64,000 bases of DNA from Planotetraspora kaengkrachanensis. GTDB taxonomy: Bacteria > Actinomycetota > Actinomycetes > Streptosporangiales > Streptosporangiaceae. Of this stretch, positions 16,586 through 24,405 are shown one piece after another. The DNA is taken from assembly GCF_016862895.1 (NCBI RefSeq), contig NZ_BONV01000009.1, positions 124,001 to 188,000 of the forward strand. The letters run 5' to 3'. Each line of letters begins with the position of its first letter. The stretch's first letter is position 1. The notes beneath the pieces are model-generated. The model did no database searches. It was given only the letters and a program-made list of their open reading frames with translations, and had not been told where the DNA came from. The position numbers and the translations under genes are program-made.

Positions 16586-18019
16586 ATGTCCCCCAGCGTT
16601 CCCGCCCTGCCCGTGAACCTGCTCCGGCCGCACTTCATCGGCATCGGCGGAGCCGGAATGTCGGGTATCGCGAAGATACTCAACCGGCGCGGCGCCCGAG
16701 TGACGGGCAGCGACGCGCACGCGTCCGCCTCCACCGGAGCCTTACGCGACCTCGGCGTCACCGTACGGGCCGGGCACGACGCCGCGAACGTCCCCGCGGA
16801 CGCGTCCTGTGTGGTCGTCTCCAGCGCCATTCCCGCCGGCAACCCGGAACTGGCCCTGGCGACGGAACTCGGCATTCCCGTTGTGCACCGCTCCCAGGCC
16901 CTGGTCGCGTTGATGGAGGGCCACCGCACGATCGCGATCGCCGGCACCCACGGCAAGACGACCACCACGTCGATGCTGGCCGTGGCGCTCACCGTGATGG
17001 GCGCCGATCCGTCGTACGCCATCGGCGCCGATCTCGACGTGCCCGGCTCGAACGCCCACCAGGGCGATGGCGGGATGTTCGTCGCCGAAGCCGACGAGAG
17101 CGACCGCAGCTTCCAGATCTACACGCCCGAGGTCGCGGTCGTGCTGAACGTGGAGTTCGAGCACCACGCGAACTACGCCTCGCTGGAGGAGATCTACGAA
17201 TCCTTCGCGGCCTTCGCCGGCCGGATCATCCCGACCGGCTCACTGGTGATCTCAGCTGATCACGAAGGCGCCCGGGAACTGACCCGGCGGCTCGCCGGTC
17301 GCGGCGGCCCGCGGATCGTGACGTACGGCCGGTCGCCCGAGGCCGACGTCCGCATCCTCGACATCACCCTGCGAGGCATGACCAGCCGGGTCGTCGTCCT
17401 GATCGGCGGCGAGCGGCTCACCTTCACCGTCTCGGTGCCCGGCCGCCACTACGCCCACGACGCCGTCGCCGCGCTGGCCGCCGGGCACGCCTTCGGGCTG
17501 CCTGCCCGCGAACTCGCCCCGGCCCTCGCCGCCTACACCGGCGCCAGGCGCCGGCTTGAGCCGAAGGGCGAGGTCGCCGGCATCAGGGTCGTCGACACCT
17601 ACGCCCACCATCCGACCGAGATGACGGCCGACCTGGAGGCGCTGCGCGAAACCATGGGCGGCTCACGCCTTCTCGTCGTCTACCAGCCCCACCTGTTCTC
17701 CCGGACCCTGCACCTGGGCGCCGCCATGGGCGAGGCGCTGGCCCTGGCCGACGCCTCGGTGGTCCTCGACATCTATCCGGCCCGGGAACAGCCCATACCC
17801 GGTGTCACCAGCGATCTGGTCGTCGCCGCGGCCAGGGACGCGGGGGCCCGCGTGACCCCGGTGCACGACATGGCGGCGGTCCCCTCCGTCGTCGCCGCGA
17901 TGGCCAGGCCCCATGACGTCGTCGTCACGATGGGCGGCGGCGACGTCACGACGCTCGGCCCGCGGATCCTCGCCGCGCTGAGCCGCAGCGGCGCCGACGC
18001 CGGCCGGCTGCCACGGTGA
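16586..18019 (+). CDS. murC: UDP-N-acetylmuramate--L-alanine ligase (MurC)
   Basis: A 477-residue Mur ligase that adds L-Ala to UDP-MurNAc with ATP. N-terminal IGIGGAGMSGIAKIL is the MurC nucleotide-sugar motif; the P-loop AGTHGKTTTT spans residues 119-128; FVAEADESDRSF, VEFEHHANY and the C-domain VDTYAHHPTEMTADLEALRE complete the pattern. AAGGAG precedes the ATG at 16586. The stop overlaps the next start as GTGA. With murD next door, two successive precursor steps are encoded together outside a dcw cluster. Confidence 0.93.
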   Translation: MSPSVPALPVNLLRPHFIGIGGAGMSGIAKILNRRGARVTGSDAHASASTGALRDLGVTVRAGHDAANVPADASCVVVSSAIPAGNPELALATELGIPVVHRSQALVALMEGHRTIAIAGTHGKTTTTSMLAVALTVMGADPSYAIGADLDVPGSNAHQGDGGMFVAEADESDRSFQIYTPEVAVVLNVEFEHHANYASLEEIYESFAAFAGRIIPTGSLVISADHEGARELTRRLAGRGGPRIVTYGRSPEADVRILDITLRGMTSRVVVLIGGERLTFTVSVPGRHYAHDAVAALAAGHAFGLPARELAPALAAYTGARRRLEPKGEVAGIRVVDTYAHHPTEMTADLEALRETMGGSRLLVVYQPHLFSRTLHLGAAMGEALALADASVVLDIYPAREQPIPGVTSDLVVAAARDAGARVTPVHDMAAVPSVVAAMARPHDVVVTMGGGDVTTLGPRILAALSRSGADAGRLPR

Positions 18020-19104
18020 CCACGACAGGGAACCTGCCGCTGGGCCGATCCAGGAGGTCCAGGCCCTGCCACTCCGACCCCGTCACGCGGCTGCTGGAGG
18101 ACGGAGTGCGCCACAGGACCTTTCCCGGCGCCGTTTGGGCGACCGGCGACGCGGACGGCCTGGACGGTTCCGGAGCGGTCGGCGTGCCTGACCCGGCCGT
18201 CCCCGGCGCGCCCATGCGGACCGGCACCGTCTTCGACGTGGCGAGTCTCACCAAGATCCTCGTCACCTGGTCGTCGATCGGCGCCCTGTGGGAGACGGAC
18301 CGGCTCGACATCGACGCACCGCTCGACGCCTTCTGGCCCGAGGTGACAGGCCATCCGGTGGGCGGCCTCACCACCCGCCACCTGCTGACCCACACCGCCG
18401 GCCTCCCTCTGCGGGCTCAGCTCAGGCACCTGTACGGCATCGACCGCGCGGACATCCGCGAAGGTGTGCTGCGCGAGCCGCTTCGTCGTCCGCCCGGCCA
18501 GGCCGTCGAGTACACCGACCGGGCCGCCATCATCCTCGGTTTTCTCGCCGAGCACCTCACCGGCGTACGGCTTGACGAGCTCGCCGCGGCGCAGACCTGG
18601 CGGCCGCTCGGCATGACCACCACCTGCTACGGCCCCCTGGCACCGGAGATGCGATCCCGGTGCGCCCCGACCGAGGCCGACCCGGACACCGGCCTGCACG
18701 TCAAGGGGTCCGTGCACGACTTCTCCGCCCGGCTGCTCGGCCCCTCGTGCGGCAGCGCCGGCGTCTTCTCCACCACGGAGGACCTGGGCGTCTTCCTCCG
18801 GCACGTGCTCGGCGGAGCGACGTGCACCGGCCGGCCGGGATTCGGAGCGGCCTGGACCTCGCTCTCGCTGCGGGTCCAGACCGGTGACCTGCGGCCCGTA
18901 CGGGGACTGTTCTGGCAACTCGCCCCCGGCACCGACCCGGCGGACGACACCTGGGTCCACTACGGCTTCACCGGCGTCGGCATGTGGGTCAGCCCCCGGC
19001 TCGGCCGCTGGGCGGTCCTGCTGACGAACAAGGTGTACTACACCCGCGACAAACAGCCCCTCACCGATGTCCGCGACCGTTTCCGCAGCCTCGTCTTCGG
19101 CTGA
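18016..19104 (+). CDS. Beta-lactamase-fold serine hydrolase (class C/EstB-like)
   Basis: A 362-residue member of the penicillin-binding-protein-like hydrolases. Catalytic SxxK is Ser77-Leu-Thr-Lys80; the second motif is Tyr166-Thr-Asp168 (YxN in most relatives); the third is HYGFTG near residue 315 in place of KTG. No signal peptide or membrane anchor is visible, unlike secreted beta-lactamases, so it probably acts in the cytoplasm as an esterase, amidase or D-peptidase. The GTG start overlaps the murC stop by four bases, which ties it to the same job. Substrate unknown. Confidence 0.85.
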   Translation: MTTTGNLPLGRSRRSRPCHSDPVTRLLEDGVRHRTFPGAVWATGDADGLDGSGAVGVPDPAVPGAPMRTGTVFDVASLTKILVTWSSIGALWETDRLDIDAPLDAFWPEVTGHPVGGLTTRHLLTHTAGLPLRAQLRHLYGIDRADIREGVLREPLRRPPGQAVEYTDRAAIILGFLAEHLTGVRLDELAAAQTWRPLGMTTTCYGPLAPEMRSRCAPTEADPDTGLHVKGSVHDFSARLLGPSCGSAGVFSTTEDLGVFLRHVLGGATCTGRPGFGAAWTSLSLRVQTGDLRPVRGLFWQLAPGTDPADDTWVHYGFTGVGMWVSPRLGRWAVLLTNKVYYTRDKQPLTDVRDRFRSLVFG

Positions 19105-19130
19105 CTCGACTCCGCGGCCGAGATCGGCGG

Positions 19131-19772
19131 CTACCAGGTGTCCCAGTGGATCACCTGGTCGGGGTGGGGACGGGCGGCCGGCCGGAAGTCGGTCCCCTTG
19201 GTGTACGCGAGGGGCGACAGCACGGCCTGCGCGACGGTGTCATAAGGAATGCCGAGGATCTCCGCGACGTCCCGCTCGCGGGCCACGTGCATCGACGTCC
19301 ACGCGGTGCCGAGCCCGCGCGCCCTGGCCGCCAGCATGAAACTCCACATCCCCGGCAGGATGTTGCCGATCCCCGCGCTGGCCGAGGCCCGATCCGCACC
19401 CTCGGTGCAGCCGAGCACCAGCACGGGAGCCTCGCCCATGTGCTCACCCAGGTAGTCGGCCGAACTCGCCACCCTGCCCTGGATCCGATCACGCTCGGCG
19501 TCACCGGTGGTCAGCCTGCCCGCGTAGCCGGGCGACGCCTTGTACATGGCATACACCTGCCGGTACACCTCGCCGATCGCGCGCCGTTTCTCCTCGTCCC
19601 GGACCACCACGAACCGCATCGTCACCACATTCGACCCGGACGGCGCCTGCAACGCCATCGCCACGCACTCCCGCACCGCGTCGTCGGGGACCGGACGGGT
19701 GAAATCGAGCCGCCTGCGCACCGCACGCGTGGTGGAGAGCAACTGGTCAGGGGTGAGATCGAGCAACGTCAT
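19131..19772 (-). CDS. Nitroreductase-family protein
   Basis: A 213-residue FMN-dependent nitroreductase-like oxidoreductase: N-terminal TTRAVRRRLDFTRPVPDD, the APSGSN phosphate-binding loop, GIGNILPGMWSFMLAARARGLGTAWTS and the C-terminal GTDFRPAARPHPDQVIHWDTW. No ribosome site precedes the ATG. A TAGACT box seven bases upstream suggests a leaderless mRNA. Confidence 0.9.
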   Translation of the reverse strand: MTLLDLTPDQLLSTTRAVRRRLDFTRPVPDDAVRECVAMALQAPSGSNVVTMRFVVVRDEEKRRAIGEVYRQVYAMYKASPGYAGRLTTGDAERDRIQGRVASSADYLGEHMGEAPVLVLGCTEGADRASASAGIGNILPGMWSFMLAARARGLGTAWTSMHVARERDVAEILGIPYDTVAQAVLSPLAYTKGTDFRPAARPHPDQVIHWDTW

Positions 19773-19837
19773 GGCGACGAGTCTATGGATTCACGCCCGG
19801 GCGTCCCGCCGGGGACCCTTCGAGATCAGGCCGGAGA

Positions 19838-20089
19838 TCAGGGTGTCCATCCCAGGAACGCCTCGCCGGCCGACATGCCGCCCAGCCAGATGCCCGTCGC
19901 CGCGAACGGAACCGCCAGGCCCCAGGCGGAGCGTCTGTACACGGCCCGTACGGCCAGGCCGAACAGCACGGCCCACGCCACGAGAAGGACGATGATCGCC
20001 CAGAGCGGGGCCACCAGCCCGCTCGCCAGGTAGAAGGGCAACGTGCCCAGGTGACCGACCAGTCCCAGCCAGCTCGCCACACGGGACAA
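19838..20089 (-). CDS. Small membrane protein
   Basis: An 83-residue protein with about three hydrophobic segments (residues ~7-27, 28-50, 57-79). TTG start at 20089, with GGAGG nine bases upstream; a GTG at 20080 is an alternative. I do not recognise a family. Confidence 0.65.
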   Translation of the reverse strand: MSRVASWLGLVGHLGTLPFYLASGLVAPLWAIIVLLVAWAVLFGLAVRAVYRRSAWGLAVPFAATGIWLGGMSAGEAFLGWTP

Positions 20090-20310
20090 CCCGGGACACC
20101 TCCAAAAGGATCAGATCGCGCCTCGTTCACCGTACAGGTGATCCGCGCCGTGATCGGGCTAAGCCGCAATCAGGTCGCTCGCGCTCGTTAACTTGATCTT
20201 TACGGATTTGCCAGACGTGCATGTAAATGTCCTTTTTGGCCGCATCCTTGCCCCCGCCCAGGAACCCCTCACCTGGCCGAGGACGCAGGCCAGAAAGGGA
20301 CCGGCTCGCC

Positions 20311-20940
20311 ATGCGCCGAGTTGTCTCTGTGGTGTCAGCCGCCCTCGCGGCTCTCGTCATCTCCGGACTGACCGCTGGACCCGCCTCCGCCACCCCGCCC
20401 GGAATCCCGTCGGCGAGCACCGCGAAGTCGGAGCTGGCGGCGCTGACCGTCGCCGCCGAATCACACGCCTCCACCTACGACCGGAGCCTGTTCCCCCACT
20501 GGATCACCATCTCGGGCGCGTGCGACACCCGTGAGCAGGTGCTCAAGCGCGACGGCACCAGCGTGGTCACCAACTCGTCCTGCGCCGCGACCTCGGGCCG
20601 CTGGTACAGCCCGTATGACGGGGCCACCTGGACCGCCGCCTCCGACGTCGACATCGACCACATGGTCCCGCTCGCCGAAGCCTGGCAGTCGGGCGCCTGG
20701 AACTGGACGACCTCGCGACGCCAGGCGTTCGCCAACGACCTGAGCAGGCCGCAGCTGTGGGCGGTCACCGACAACGTCAACCAGTCCAAGGGCGACCAGG
20801 ACCCGGCCACCTGGAAGCCTTCGCTGACCTCGTTCCGCTGCACCTACGCCAGGGCGTGGGTCCAGGTGAAGTCCACCTACGGCCTCTCGGTGGACAGCGC
20901 CGAGAAGAGCGCCCTGAACAGCATGCTCGCGGCCTGCTGA
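20311..20940 (+). CDS. Secreted HNH-type nuclease (DUF1524-like)
   Basis: A 209-residue exported protein. Residues 1-28 are a Sec signal peptide ending in ASA. The mature part has paired cysteines (SGACDTRE, NSSCAATSG, SFRCTYAR, LAAC) and the nuclease core DVDIDHMVPLAEAWQSGAWNW, then NDLSRPQLWAVTDNVNQSKGDQDPATWKP; the His in DIDHMVP and the Asn/Asp pair form the metal site. The ATG at 20311 is the first start that yields a signal peptide. Transcription ends at the strong hairpin 34 bases after the stop. Confidence 0.92.
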   Translation: MRRVVSVVSAALAALVISGLTAGPASATPPGIPSASTAKSELAALTVAAESHASTYDRSLFPHWITISGACDTREQVLKRDGTSVVTNSSCAATSGRWYSPYDGATWTAASDVDIDHMVPLAEAWQSGAWNWTTSRRQAFANDLSRPQLWAVTDNVNQSKGDQDPATWKPSLTSFRCTYARAWVQVKSTYGLSVDSAEKSALNSMLAAC

Positions 20941-20973
20941 CGACTCGCGTGGCGCCGCCGACCGGCGGCGGGA

Positions 20974-21010
20974 GCGGCCCCCGACCAGCACTGCGCGGGT
21001 CGGGGGCCGC
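20974..21010 (+). terminator. Terminator of the nuclease gene
   Basis: Perfect 13-bp stem GCGGCCCCCGACC (20974-20986) and its complement (20998-21010) with an 11-base loop, followed by CGTCGTTTCC. Confidence 0.85.
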
Positions 21011-21187
21011 CGTCGTTTCCCGCCTTTCTCAACATGCCGCGGATCCGTCACTCCCCACGCAGCCCGTGCGCCCAATTCAATTGTCGCCGCCGGGCCGCAT
21101 ACATATCGCGTTTGAAATTGTCCACTTCCCCGAACACGGCAATGGCGACGGCCGCCGTGTCCAACGCCCGTGCTACAGTCCCCAGTC

Positions 21188-21697
21188 GTGGAGGAATGGA
21201 GATTCTGCCCGGTCTGCGGCCGCGACCTCGACCATCTCGGCAGCAGAGAGAACCCCTACGTGAAGTGCAGGGAGTGCGAATTCTTCAGATACAACAACCC
21301 TCTCCCCACGACCATCGGGGTCATAGAAGATGAGGGAAAGTATCTTCTCGTGCGACGCGCCATAGCGCCTGAATTGGGAAAATGGGACTCGGTGGGCGGT
21401 TTTCTGGCGCCCGGCGAGCGAGCAGAGGAATGCCTGGCACGAGAAGCCAGGGAAGAGATCGATTGCGAACTCGAGAACATCCGCCCGATAGGCAGTTATG
21501 CGTCGATATACGGATCGACCGGGCTGCGGACCGTCGGGTTCGCCTTCACCTGTTCTCTCGCCAGAGGCAGCCGCATAAAACTCTCCTCGGAAAACAGCGA
21601 ATACCACTGGTTCCGGCCCGAAGAAATTCCGGTACTGGCGTTCGAAGACGTCCGACGGGCGGTCGCGGATGTAGTCGGCGGCAGACAGCACGGATAG
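21188..21697 (+). CDS. Nudix hydrolase with N-terminal zinc ribbon
   Basis: Product of about 169 residues. The N-terminus has a CPVCGRDL ... KCREC zinc ribbon, as in NudC-like and NADH pyrophosphatase-type proteins. The Nudix box is GGFLAPGERAEECLAREAREEI (GX5EX7REUXEE) just after GKWDSV. It should cleave a nucleoside diphosphate derivative with Mg2+. The GTG at 21188 lies eight bases after a TACAGT box (21174-21179), so the message may be leaderless; an in-frame GTG at 21170 exists. The gene uses many A/T-ending codons (gaa, aaa, ata), unlike its neighbours, which suggests recent acquisition. Confidence 0.9.
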   Translation: MEEWRFCPVCGRDLDHLGSRENPYVKCRECEFFRYNNPLPTTIGVIEDEGKYLLVRRAIAPELGKWDSVGGFLAPGERAEECLAREAREEIDCELENIRPIGSYASIYGSTGLRTVGFAFTCSLARGSRIKLSSENSEYHWFRPEEIPVLAFEDVRRAVADVVGGRQHG

Positions 21698-21794
21698 CGT
21701 TCACTCCGGCGCGGCAAACGATTCGCGTTTCCAGTTTCCGAGGCTCGAGGAAATCGCGTCCCGTCGGCGGGCTGCGGCCCTGCGCTTCAAGCGC

Positions 21795-21836
21795 CCTAGT
21801 ACTCCAGCCGCACTTATTGATCTTTGAGTTGTCGCC
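21795..21836. repeat. Left 42-bp inverted repeat of the passenger element
   Basis: Starts CCTAGTACTCCAGCCGCAC and ends GAGTTGTCGCC. It matches the complement of 23912-23953 at 37 of 42 positions. The outer part is also the terminal repeat of the internally deleted element at 21797-22038. Confidence 0.85.
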
Positions 21837-22038
21837 GCTGCTAGTGAGACTGTTGAGCGTGGATCTGGTGGCGTCGCCACCACAGGGCCCAGCGGTGAAC
21901 GTGGCCTTCGTTGGTCGGTGGTCGGGTCAGTAGGGCGAACAGGCGACGAATCTCGTTGGCGGAGATCGCGATCAGGTGGTCGCCGTGAGTGATCGGTGTT
22001 GGGCCCTTCTGCGGGGCCGATGTGCGACTGGAGTACTA
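21797..22038 (-). mobile_element. Internally deleted IS701-like element (MITE-like)
   Basis: A 242-bp unit with terminal repeats at 21797-21813 and 22022-22038 (16 of 17 positions complementary). Between them, on the reverse strand, lies only the last ~50-60 codons of a transposase, ending at the TAG at 21841-21843. The peptide includes HLIAISANEIRRLFALL and HRWALWWRRHQIHAQQSH, which resemble the C-terminus of IS701-type DDE transposases; family assignment is tentative. Tetranucleotides CTAG and CTAA at the edges fit the YTAR target preference I associate with that family. Confidence 0.7.
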
Positions 22039-22091
22039 ACGCTCCGTCACCACCGAAAGAGAGACAGAGCCGTTCAATGGACAGACCCCGC

Positions 22092-23405
22092 TCACGGGAG
22101 CACATCCGTGCGCAGGCGGGTCTGGACGAACTTCTCTATCCGCCAGGAGCCATCGACCTTGGCGAACTCGCCGTGATAGTGGCCGTAGCCGCGCACCTTG
22201 AGGGTGCTGCCGTCGATCCAGTCCTCCATGTTGATGGTCGAGGACGCAGCCACCGGCGAGTGGACCTCGGTGGTGAAGGAGAACAGGTGGTGGATCGCGG
22301 TGGCGTCGCCGACGCTGGTGGTGATGACGTCCTCGATCTCCTTCGGGCCGGTCATCTGCATAACCTGGACGCCTTGCGGGTCATAGATCGTGAAGGTCGC
22401 CTCCGGTGCGAACAGCCGCGCGAGCTGGTCGAACTGTTTGTGGTCGGCGTAGTAGGCGTACTGGGCCATGAACTGGCGGATCTCGTCGACGATGACCAGC
22501 CGCTCAGTATCGGACACCGCGAAGAATCGGCGGAATCGCTCCGCGGTGGCCTGCGGGTTGTCGAACGCGTACGCGTGGGAAGCCTGCGCAATGACATCGG
22601 TTTCGATGTTCTCGGCGACCTGCCGGGCGCCGGCCAGCAGTTGGCCGCGGTAGTAGCCGTGGTCGCCGTTGAGCACCAGGACCGGCATCGGGAGCCGGGT
22701 CGTGAACTCGGCCCGGTTGGCCTTGCCGTCCTCGATCATGGCGCCGTAGTGCTGGAAGCCGCCGCGGATGCCGTTCGGGCCGGTGAAATGCGGCAGATAG
22801 TGGGCGACGCCGTATTCCTCGGCGTCCGGCCGCACCGAGGTCAGCCGGTAGAACGGTGTGAGGTATTCGGTTTCCTTGCCCTGGGTGAGGAACGTGGCGA
22901 GGTCGACCTGGCCGCTGAACCCGAAGCCATAGGTACCGCCCTCGACGGAAGGGTTCATCATCTCCTCAAGGCCGAAGCCGGGGATCAGCGTCTCGGAGAG
23001 CACCAGCCGGCGGACCTCGTCAGGGTGCCGTGACGCGTACGCGTAGACCACCATGCCGCCCACGTCCATGCCGACCAGGTTGATCGGTCCGAGACCCAGC
23101 CCGAGCACGATCTGCCGGATGTCCTCGGCGACGTTGGTCTTGGCGAAGGTGTCGCTCTCGGCTGGGTCGGAATCGCCCATGCCGCGCAGGTCGGGGGCTA
23201 GCACGGTGTAGCCCTGGGCCGCCAGCATCGGCATTAGCTCACGCCATACCGCCCAGGTGAACGGGAAGCCATGCACCAGCACGACCGCCGGGCCGGCGCC
23301 GCCGATCACGTAGTGGATGCGGGTGCCGTTCACTTCGGCGTAGCGGTGGTGGAAGCCGTGCAGGCCGTCTACCGCAGTTCCCGGTTCGGGATGAGTCACA
23401 GTCAT
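22092..23405 (-). CDS. Alpha/beta-hydrolase fused to a SnoaL/NTF2-like domain
   Basis: A 437-residue two-domain protein. Residues ~17-300 form an epoxide-hydrolase/haloalkane-dehalogenase-like fold: oxyanion region VHGFPFTWAVW (44-54), nucleophile Asp114 in GMDVGG (an aspartate, not a serine), acidic Asp248 and His277. Residues ~308-437 form a SnoaL-like cone (VDEIRQFMAQYAYYADHKQFDQLARLFAPEATFTIYD), a fold seen in polyketide cyclases and ring-cleaving enzymes. AGGAGG lies five bases before the ATG at 23405. Reaction unknown; hydrolysis of an epoxide or halide is a reasonable guess. It is divergent from MerR, whose dyad lies at its promoter, and is carried between the 42-bp repeats. Confidence 0.88.
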   Translation of the reverse strand: MTVTHPEPGTAVDGLHGFHHRYAEVNGTRIHYVIGGAGPAVVLVHGFPFTWAVWRELMPMLAAQGYTVLAPDLRGMGDSDPAESDTFAKTNVAEDIRQIVLGLGLGPINLVGMDVGGMVVYAYASRHPDEVRRLVLSETLIPGFGLEEMMNPSVEGGTYGFGFSGQVDLATFLTQGKETEYLTPFYRLTSVRPDAEEYGVAHYLPHFTGPNGIRGGFQHYGAMIEDGKANRAEFTTRLPMPVLVLNGDHGYYRGQLLAGARQVAENIETDVIAQASHAYAFDNPQATAERFRRFFAVSDTERLVIVDEIRQFMAQYAYYADHKQFDQLARLFAPEATFTIYDPQGVQVMQMTGPKEIEDVITTSVGDATAIHHLFSFTTEVHSPVAASSTINMEDWIDGSTLKVRGYGHYHGEFAKVDGSWRIEKFVQTRLRTDVLP

Positions 23406-23434
23406 CGGAGCCTCCTAGATTGTCGGTCGGCTCG

Positions 23435-23467
23435 AACGTAAACCTTGGAGTATGCTCCAAGGTCCAG
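23435..23467. promoter_or_regulatory. MerR-type operator and promoter between hydrolase and merR genes
   Basis: A perfect dyad, ACCTTGGAG (23442-23450), TATG, CTCCAAGGT (23455-23463). On the reverse strand it lies between a -35-like CTGGAC (23462-23467) and a -10-like TACGTT (23435-23440), about 20 bases apart. A long spacer filled by a dyad is the arrangement that MerR proteins untwist to activate. It points toward the hydrolase gene. Confidence 0.75.
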
Positions 23468-23519
23468 GGTGATCCGCGTCTCACTCCACTCCGCTCGGAT
23501 CGACAGGGAGGCTCAGCGT

Positions 23520-23885
23520 ATGTTGATCGGCGAATTCGCAAAACGCGTCGGCGTCAGCACCGACACGATCCGCTTCTACGGGAAGGTGGGCTTCTTCTCC
23601 AGTAGCCGCAGCGAGAACGGCTATCGGCACTACACCGAGAAGGACATCGAAACGGCCGACCTCATCGCCTCCGGGAAATCGATAGGTTTCTCCCTGCGCG
23701 AGATCCTGGCCTTCTCCCAGGAGATGACCGACGGCGTGCTAGATCACGCGCGAGCACAAGAGAGCCTGCAGTCCAAGATCAACCTCATCGACGAGCGGAT
23801 CGCATCACTGAAACGAGTCCGGAAGCTGGCGCAGCAGCAACTCGACTATTGCCGGGCGGTGGAGGCGCAAGAGCTCTCTGTGTGA
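23520..23885 (+). CDS. MerR-family transcriptional regulator
   Basis: A 121-residue regulator: HTH MLIGEFAKRVGVSTDTIRFYGKVGF, wing SENGYRHYTEKDIETADLI, and a coiled-coil dimer helix from ~residue 75 (QESLQSKINLIDERIASLKRVRKLAQQQLDYCRAV). A single Cys near the C-terminus replaces the metal-binding Cys pairs of CueR/ZntR, so it is probably a ligand or stress sensor. Residue 21 is Gly (FYGKVGF) where Tyr/Glu is common (YYE). GGGAGG precedes the ATG. It should activate the divergent hydrolase gene. Confidence 0.9.
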   Translation: MLIGEFAKRVGVSTDTIRFYGKVGFFSSSRSENGYRHYTEKDIETADLIASGKSIGFSLREILAFSQEMTDGVLDHARAQESLQSKINLIDERIASLKRVRKLAQQQLDYCRAVEAQELSV

Positions 23886-23911
23886 AACGCCGCTCTGGGC
23901 AGATAACGAAC

Positions 23912-23953
23912 GGCAACAACTCAAAGATCAATAGGTGCGGTCGGAGCACTAGG
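23912..23953. repeat. Right 42-bp inverted repeat of the passenger element
   Basis: Complement of the left repeat at 37 of 42 positions. Its outer CCTAGT overlaps the TAG stop codon of the MarR gene, so insertion happened exactly at the end of that gene or rebuilt its stop. Confidence 0.85.
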
Positions 23954-24398
23954 AGCGGCCGAGCCCGCCGTACACCTTCCGCAGAAGGGTGTGCAGCCGG
24001 AGCCGGTCCTCCCGGCTCAACGGAGCGAGGATCTCGTCCTGCACCCTTCTGGCGTCGGCGTCCAGCTCGGCGAGTGCCGTACGCCCGGAGTCCGTCAGGG
24101 TGACGGCGACCCGGCGCCGGTCACCGGGGTCACGCGAGCGGTCGACGTAGCCGGCGACGGCCAGCTCGTCCACCACCTTGGCCACGTCGCTCGGGTCCAT
24201 CGCGAGCCGGGTCGCCAGGTCACGCTGCGCGTGCGGGCCGAAGTCCGCCAGGGCCGCCAGCGTCGCCATGTGCCAGAGCCGGAGCCCGCGGGCGGCCAGC
24301 CGCTCGGCGAGCCCGGCTCGCGCCGCCTTGCCCGTCAGAGACAGCAGATAGGTGCTGAGCCCGAGCAGGCTGGGCGGCCGACCGGTGGAGAGGTCCAT
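23949..24398 (-). CDS. MarR-family transcriptional regulator
   Basis: A 149-residue winged-helix protein: LRLWHMATLAALADFGPHAQRDLATRLAMDPSDVAKVVDELAVAGYVDRSRDPGDRRRVAVTLTDSG is the MarR core with the DxRxR wing. The ATG at 24398 lies seven bases after a TACAAT box (24406-24411) and lacks a ribosome site, so the message is probably leaderless. A dyad at 24410-24423 overlaps that promoter. Its stop codon is formed by the end of the neighbouring inverted repeat. Divergent from a VOC protein gene. Confidence 0.9.
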   Translation of the reverse strand: MDLSTGRPPSLLGLSTYLLSLTGKAARAGLAERLAARGLRLWHMATLAALADFGPHAQRDLATRLAMDPSDVAKVVDELAVAGYVDRSRDPGDRRRVAVTLTDSGRTALAELDADARRVQDEILAPLSREDRLRLHTLLRKVYGGLGRS

Positions 24399-24405
24399 AC
24401 GGGCA

